The notes beneath the pieces are model-generated. The model worked only from the letters and a program-made list of their open reading frames with translations, had not been told where the DNA came from and searched no databases. This document shows positions 6,773 to 10,358 of a DNA stretch of 10,358 bases, one piece after another. Origin of the DNA: JBPEXY01 sp052031065 (GTDB taxonomy: Bacteria; Pseudomonadota; Gammaproteobacteria; Immundisolibacterales; Immundisolibacteraceae); the NCBI GenBank assembly GCA_052031065.1, contig JBPEXY010000074.1, forward strand, positions 1 through 10,358. Direction: 5' to 3'. A program made the translations under genes and the position numbers. Position 1 is the first letter of the stretch. Each line of letters begins with the position of its first letter.

Positions 6773-7948
6773 TCAGATAGAGCGTGAAATAAGTTCTTTC
6801 ATGATTTCGTTGGTGCCGCCGTAGATGCGGTTGGCACGGGTGTCGATGTAGGCTCGGGCGATCGGATACTCGAGCATGTAGCCATAGCCACCATGCAGTT
6901 GCACACAGCGGTCAACCACCTTGCTGAGCAAATCGGATACCCAGTACTTGGCCGCACAGGCAGCCTCGGGCGACAGGGAATTCTTCACCACCAGCTCCAT
7001 ACAGCGATCAACATAAACCCGTGCAATCTGGATTTCAGAACGCATCTCGGCCAATTCAAAGCGGGTGTTCTGGAATGCCGCCACCGGCTTGCCAAACGCC
7101 TGGCGCTGTTTCACATATTCCACGGTGGTTGCCAGCGCATGCTCGGCAGCCGACGAACAGATGATGGCGATCATCATCCGCTCCCAGGCCAGCTCCTTCA
7201 TCAAGGCAATGAAACCCATGCCCTCGGCACCCAGCAGGTTTTCCTTGGGCACCTTGACGTTGTCGAAGAACAACTCGCAGGTGTCCTGCCCGCGCATGCC
7301 GACTTTCTTCAGCGGCTTGCCCTTGGAGAAGCCCTCGCGATCCGCCTCAATAATCATCAGGGACACACTTTGTGCACCCAGCTCAGCCGGCCCGGTACGC
7401 ACCGCCACCACCGCCATGTCACAGAGGTAACCGTTGGTGATAAAGATTTTCGAGCCATTTACCACGTAGTGATCGCCCTCAAGGGTGGCCGTGGTCTTGA
7501 TACGTTGAAGATCGGAACCGGTACCCGGCTCGGTCATGGCCACGGCAGTGACCGCTTCACCGGTGGCCATTTTGGGCAGCCACTGGCTTTTCTGTTCATG
7601 GGAACCAAAGTTGTTGATGTAGTTGGCAACAATGTCCGAGTGCAGGGCAAAGCCGCTGGCCGAATCCCCCACCCTCGCCTGCTCCTCCATCAGTATCATC
7701 GAATAGAGACGGTCAACGCCGCAGCCGCCGTACTCTTCAGGCATCGTTGGACACAGCAGCCCCAGCTCCCCCGCCTTGTTCCACAGTTCACGATCAATAT
7801 GTTGCTGCTCCTCCCACTTCTCGTGGTAAGGGGAGATTTCAGTCTCGAAGAAACGCCTTGCTGTGGCGCGGAACGCCTCATGGTCTTCATTGAAGAGAGT
7901 ACGGGGGATCATCGGCGATACAGCCGCCGGTACATGCACATCACTCAT
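6773..7948 (-). CDS. LCAD-like acyl-CoA dehydrogenase
   Basis: A 391-residue flavoprotein that should oxidise acyl-CoA to trans-2-enoyl-CoA, passing electrons to ETF. The family layout is clear: N-terminal helices with PEEYGG (70-75), the FAD/substrate block AMTEPGTGSDL (137-147), KIFITNG (167-173), the middle beta domain, then KQRQAFGKPVAAFQ (280-293) and QLHGGYGYM (350-358). The C-terminal site reads RIYGGTNEIMKEL, with Gly377 where MCAD/SCAD have the catalytic Glu. A Glu is present at 256 in LAWERM, the helix-G position used by LCAD and isovaleryl-CoA dehydrogenase, so the enzyme should be active. The start at 7948 (MSDVHVPAA) has GGAAG about nine bases upstream. A longer frame opens at 8014, but its extra residues look non-coding and overlap the likely promoter. 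It is the first gene of the three-gene unit. Confidence 0.92.
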   Translation of the reverse strand: MSDVHVPAAVSPMIPRTLFNEDHEAFRATARRFFETEISPYHEKWEEQQHIDRELWNKAGELGLLCPTMPEEYGGCGVDRLYSMILMEEQARVGDSASGFALHSDIVANYINNFGSHEQKSQWLPKMATGEAVTAVAMTEPGTGSDLQRIKTTATLEGDHYVVNGSKIFITNGYLCDMAVVAVRTGPAELGAQSVSLMIIEADREGFSKGKPLKKVGMRGQDTCELFFDNVKVPKENLLGAEGMGFIALMKELAWERMMIAIICSSAAEHALATTVEYVKQRQAFGKPVAAFQNTRFELAEMRSEIQIARVYVDRCMELVVKNSLSPEAACAAKYWVSDLLSKVVDRCVQLHGGYGYMLEYPIARAYIDTRANRIYGGTNEIMKELISRSI

Positions 7949-7985
7949 TACAGGCTTCCAACGTTGATTCAGGAACAATGGCAAG

Positions 7986-8014
7986 ACTTTATAACTTACA
8001 ATACGTACGTTCAA
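7986..8014 (-). promoter_or_regulatory. Candidate promoter of the beta-oxidation unit
   Basis: On the minus strand TTGAAC (8014-8009) is followed after 17 bp by TAAAGT (7991-7986), or after 15 bp by TATAAA (7993-7988). Transcription would start near 7980, about 30 nt ahead of the dehydrogenase start codon. It overlaps the dyad at 7993-8020, which suits repression by the divergent TetR protein. This is a consensus match only. Confidence 0.45.
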
Positions 8015-8020
8015 CTTGTT
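7993..8020. promoter_or_regulatory. Imperfect dyad, candidate TetR operator
   Basis: The perfect 8-bp palindrome ACGTACGT (8003-8010) is flanked symmetrically by AAC (7993-7995) and GTT (8018-8020), giving a 28-bp imperfect dyad centred at 8006/8007. It lies in the 161-bp region shared by the acyl-CoA dehydrogenase and the divergent regulator and covers the predicted -35 of the former. TetR proteins usually bind such dyads next to their own gene. The binding role is inferred. A possible -10 for the regulator, TACAAT, lies at 8037-8042. Confidence 0.45.
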
Positions 8021-8109
8021 TATTGGCGAGCTACGCTACAATCCATTTATCATTTAGAATCAGGCCTCTGCATCCCAGTGACCATGCTCAGTAATAGACA
8101 GAGAACGCG

Positions 8110-8775
8110 ATGAATGCTCAACGACGCACCCAGGAACAACGTAGCGACGCCATGCGGGAACGCATCATTCAGGCAGTGCTCACCTGTCTAGAGAAGGATG
8201 GATTCGCTGGCACCACCGTCAGTCGCATTATCAACATCGCTGGCGTATCTAGGGGCGCCCCACTACACCATTTCTCTAGTAAAGCAGACATGATCGCTGC
8301 GGCAGCTGAGCATTTAATTCGCCAGCACTATATTCAGCTGGGTAAAGCCATCGCCAAACTCCATGGATCTGAAGATCGACTAGAAGCCCTTATCTTTGGT
8401 GCATGGAAGAATGTTTTCGATCAGCCGGAATTTATCCCGTTGATGCAACTATTGACAGCCAGCCAACATGACCCTGAGCTTGCATCCATTTTGCAACGTG
8501 TCTGGACTTCCAATTACTTCATCGTCGGTAACGCGGCAGACCATTATCTGGAGGCCATTAGTGAAGACACCGATGTGCGCTCGATGATGATGTTGACGCA
8601 GTGGCTGTTGCGCGGCATGGCGCAGGATTTGCACATCGTTGCCGACAAAACGCTCTTTGACCGCTATCTCAAAGTCTGGTGCAACATGCTCGCCCTTCAT
8701 CTGCGAGCCCGTGCAGATGTAAACGACCCACCGCCTTACCCGCCCAAGTGGGAACTACCGCTGAGCGATGCTTGA
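8110..8775 (+). CDS. TetR/AcrR-family transcriptional regulator
   Basis: A 221-residue regulator, the usual TetR length. The N-terminal DNA-binding domain is clear: helix 1 RERIIQAVLTCLEKDGFAGTTV (about 16-37), then the helix-turn-helix VSRIINIAGVSRGAPLHHFSSKADM (about 37-61), ending in the family's typical H-F/S-K motif. Residues ~65-205 form an all-helical ligand-binding and dimer domain without recognised specificity. It is transcribed away from the acyl-CoA dehydrogenase, 161 bp apart, so it probably represses that unit and itself until an acyl-CoA or fatty-acid-like inducer binds. The ligand is inferred. The start at 8110 has a weak purine-rich GAGA upstream. The stop lies inside the loop of an inverted repeat (8742-8790). 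By eye the gene looks less GC-rich than the beta-oxidation genes. Confidence 0.92.
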   Translation: MNAQRRTQEQRSDAMRERIIQAVLTCLEKDGFAGTTVSRIINIAGVSRGAPLHHFSSKADMIAAAAEHLIRQHYIQLGKAIAKLHGSEDRLEALIFGAWKNVFDQPEFIPLMQLLTASQHDPELASILQRVWTSNYFIVGNAADHYLEAISEDTDVRSMMMLTQWLLRGMAQDLHIVADKTLFDRYLKVWCNMLALHLRARADVNDPPPYPPKWELPLSDA

Positions 8776-8790
8776 CCGCCCCACTTGGGC
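8742..8790. repeat. Inverted repeat across the regulator's stop codon
   Basis: GCCCAAGTGGG (8742-8752) and CCCACTTGGGC (8780-8790) are perfect 11-bp reverse complements with a 27-nt loop that contains the TGA of the TetR gene. No T-tract follows on either strand, so it is not a typical intrinsic terminator. It may limit transcription between the convergent regulator and ferredoxin-reductase genes or stabilise mRNA 3' ends. The rest of the gap to 8961 holds nothing recognised. Confidence 0.6.
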
Positions 8791-8961
8791 TTGCGGCATC
8801 TCTACACATAGCTACGTTGTCGTAAACACCCAATGAATAAAGCTGTATATCGACCATGTCCACGCCACTTGATTGCTCAGATCGACCTTCGGTACCGGAT
8901 ACGGTTTCCGTTGACACAAGTCGTCATCGAGACTATTGGAGATAGCAATTCTTGCAGTGCT

Positions 8962-10194
8962 TCAGATTAAAGACTTCAGTTCGATATTCGGATTAGACAA
9001 TACTTCAGCGCTGACACTCTTGCGCAGTTTAACCAACTGTTTACCCACCATGAATGCAACTGGAAAATTGACTGCATCAACAGCAATAACATGACCAAGA
9101 CATAGATAGAAAACTGCGAATTCCTTGTCAAGGATACTGCCACGCAGTACACGCTGGTCATGATTTTGGGACAATCCTACCATCTGCAAACGAACATCAT
9201 ACTGGTTCGACCAGAACCAGGGAGGGCTATCGTAGGGCTTTTCTTCACTCATAAGTGTAGCTGCCGCCGTACGAGCTTGCTCAACAGCGTTAGCGACTGA
9301 TTCAAGACGCTGCCTTTTGTCGAAGAACAGATTATGATGGCGGGTACAATCTCCTATCGCCAGAATGTCTGGGTCATCGGTGCGGGTAAATTCATCGACG
9401 ACAACGCCATCATCGCAAAGCAGGCCAGCATTTTCAGCCAAGGCCGTTTCTGGTATGACACCAATCGAAACGAGAACGATGTCCGCTGACACCTTACCCC
9501 CATCGGCCAAGGTCACACCATTCACGCACCCTTGATCATCTGATTCAAAACCAATTACGGCCGCCCCCAGACGAACATCGACTCCTGCACTCGTGTGTTT
9601 GGCGTAGAGAAATTCAGATATCTCTGGCCCAGTAACACGCTGCATTAAGCGCTCGGCAGCTTCCAAGACAGTAACTTTAACACCTTGCTTAGTCGCACTG
9701 GCAGCCACTTCAAGTCCGATATACCCGCCCCCCACGATAACCAGGCGTTTGCCGGGTACTAGCTCACGACGCAGGGCATCTGTGTCCTCGATACCATGCA
9801 AATAATGAATACCTTTCAAGTCTGAACCCCGCACGTTAAGACGGCGGACATGTGAGCCAGTGGCCAAGACCAGTTGGTCGTACTTTAAAGTGCTTTGATC
9901 TGACAAAATGAGGCTTTTGTCGTCTCTGTTAATCTTTTCTACGCGCACGCCGAGCTGTAATTCCTGCCCCGCTTTCTCGTAGATTGAAGGCGGTTTAAGG
10001 TATAAAGACGCCTTATCAACCTCCCCCGCGAGATAATTCTTGGACAAGGGCGGTCGCTGATAGGGAGGGTGCAGCTCTTCGCTAACCATAACCACTTTGT
10101 GAGGGTATTTTTTTTGCAGCAAGGCGGTCAAAAGTGTTCCTGCTGCGTGTCCACCACCAATAATGACGGTGACCTCTTTATTTTTGTTAATCAT
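8962..10194 (-). CDS. FAD/NADH-dependent ferredoxin (or rubredoxin) reductase, putidaredoxin-reductase type
   Basis: A 410-residue flavoprotein that should move electrons from NADH to a [2Fe-2S] ferredoxin or rubredoxin serving a cytochrome P450 or other hydroxylase. Visible motifs are an N-terminal FAD-binding GGGHAAG (13-19), PPYQRPPLSK (43-52, typical of CamA/ThcD-type reductases), LATGS (110-114), the NADH-binding GGGYIGLE (155-162) with acidic E178 at the end of the second strand (NADH rather than NADPH), and FAD-contacting ILAIGD (277-282). The C-terminal domain includes PPWFWSNQY, standard for this family. Length is normal. The start at 10194 has a weak AAGAG/CAGG upstream. It follows, 97 bp downstream, a fragment of a GMC alcohol dehydrogenase on the same strand, so it is probably the last gene of an oxygenation operon extending right of the window. 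It is convergent with the TetR gene. Confidence 0.93.
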   Translation of the reverse strand: MINKNKEVTVIIGGGHAAGTLLTALLQKKYPHKVVMVSEELHPPYQRPPLSKNYLAGEVDKASLYLKPPSIYEKAGQELQLGVRVEKINRDDKSLILSDQSTLKYDQLVLATGSHVRRLNVRGSDLKGIHYLHGIEDTDALRRELVPGKRLVIVGGGYIGLEVAASATKQGVKVTVLEAAERLMQRVTGPEISEFLYAKHTSAGVDVRLGAAVIGFESDDQGCVNGVTLADGGKVSADIVLVSIGVIPETALAENAGLLCDDGVVVDEFTRTDDPDILAIGDCTRHHNLFFDKRQRLESVANAVEQARTAAATLMSEEKPYDSPPWFWSNQYDVRLQMVGLSQNHDQRVLRGSILDKEFAVFYLCLGHVIAVDAVNFPVAFMVGKQLVKLRKSVSAEVLSNPNIELKSLI

Positions 10195-10291
10195 AACCTG
10201 TCTCTTTCTATGCGTACTGAAACCGAGTTACCCACAAAAAATTCATGAATAACTATAACTTGCAACATCATCCGAGCTAAACACATGATGC

Positions 10292-10357
10292 CTAAAATCC
10301 AGCCACCGCGGCGTCCTCAAGTATCATATCTGCCCCTTTCTCTCCAATCATGGTCGC
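10292..10357 (-). CDS. C-terminal end of a GMC-family alcohol dehydrogenase (AlkJ/choline-dehydrogenase type), partial
   Basis: The last 21 codons of a minus-strand gene whose body lies right of the window, ending in TAG at 10292. The residues include TMIGEKGADMI. This matches the conserved C-terminal motif of GMC oxidoreductases (the P-T-x-M-I-x-E-K-x-A-D-M-I pattern in choline dehydrogenase and AlkJ), FAD enzymes that oxidise alcohols to aldehydes at the membrane. The match is short, so the call rests on one motif plus context: a ferredoxin reductase follows on the same strand, as in bacterial P450 alkane-hydroxylase operons. Another family, or a chance open frame, cannot be excluded. Confidence 0.55.
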   Translation of the reverse strand, partial: ATMIGEKGADMILEDAAVAGF

Positions 10358-10358
10358 C

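Noticed and set aside
7949..8014. A 22-residue N-terminal extension of the acyl-CoA dehydrogenase starting at 8014
   Set aside because: The extra residues are unlike the family, there is no ribosome site there, and the stretch overlaps the likely promoter and operator. The start at 7948 has a GGAAG site.
8833..8970. A 45-codon plus-strand open frame (MNKAVYRPCPRH...) between the TetR and ferredoxin-reductase genes
   Set aside because: No Shine-Dalgarno, no recognisable family, and its end overlaps the stop of the convergent ferredoxin-reductase gene. It is best treated as a chance frame.
10241..10250. Palindrome ATTCATGAAT upstream of the ferredoxin reductase considered as an operator
   Set aside because: It is a short AT-rich palindrome with no flanking symmetry and no clear promoter next to it, so it is likely chance.
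10284..10358. Plus-strand open frame at the right edge (MMPKIQPPRR...)
   Set aside because: It is short and Pro/Ser/Arg-rich with no ribosome site. The opposite strand gives a recognisable GMC C-terminal motif over the same bases.
1..10358. CRISPR arrays, insertion sequences and rRNA genes
   Set aside because: No regularly spaced repeats, transposase-like proteins, terminal inverted repeats or rRNA-like sequence were seen.

Overview
The window looks like a chromosomal segment of a marine hydrocarbon-degrading gammaproteobacterium. The gene content and the rnr/tRNA-Leu neighbourhood suggest an Alcanivorax-type organism. This assignment is inferred from gene families and protein resemblance, not from a database search.

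Layout. (1) 1-516, minus: the N-terminal 172 codons of ribonuclease R (rnr), cut by the window edge. (2) 643-729, plus: a complete tRNA-Leu(CAG), divergent from rnr, with a sigma70-type promoter upstream and an intrinsic terminator downstream. (3) 912-2267, plus: an intact P4-type tyrosine integrase just downstream of the tRNA, the usual arrangement at the edge of a tRNA-integrated genomic island. A cluster of short repeats lies between them. No second copy of the tRNA 3' end was seen, so the far end of any island is outside the window. (4) 2526-7948, minus: a compact three-gene unit of acyl-CoA dehydrogenase, then a 995-residue multifunctional enzyme, then a thiolase. (5) 8110-8775, plus: a divergent TetR-family regulator with an imperfect dyad in the shared promoter region. 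(6) 8962-10194, minus: an FAD/NADH ferredoxin reductase of the putidaredoxin-reductase/rubredoxin-reductase family. (7) 10292-10357, minus: a short fragment that reads as the C-terminus of a GMC-family alcohol dehydrogenase (AlkJ/choline dehydrogenase type).

How the genes work together. The minus-strand unit encodes a full beta-oxidation turn that resembles the mammalian peroxisomal branched-chain pathway more than the bacterial FadBA pathway. The dehydrogenase is LCAD-like, with its catalytic Glu in the helix-G position. It makes the enoyl-CoA. The second enzyme has the domain order of peroxisomal multifunctional enzyme type 2 (SDR, two-part hydratase 2, SCP2) and would hydrate and oxidise through the (3R)-hydroxyacyl-CoA. 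The thiolase is of the SCP-x type. SCP2 lipid-binding domains are redistributed compared with animals: three in tandem on the multifunctional enzyme and none on the thiolase. The first two SCP2 copies are about 83% identical over 93 residues and share an exact 47-bp DNA repeat, so the duplication is recent or homogenised.

Inference: the unit degrades branched or bulky acyl-CoAs, such as isoprenoid acids from pristane or phytane or sterol-type side chains. It would be controlled by the divergent TetR protein. The ferredoxin reductase and GMC fragment at the right edge suggest that a cytochrome P450/ferredoxin hydroxylation operon continues beyond the window, which would supply the oxygenated substrates.
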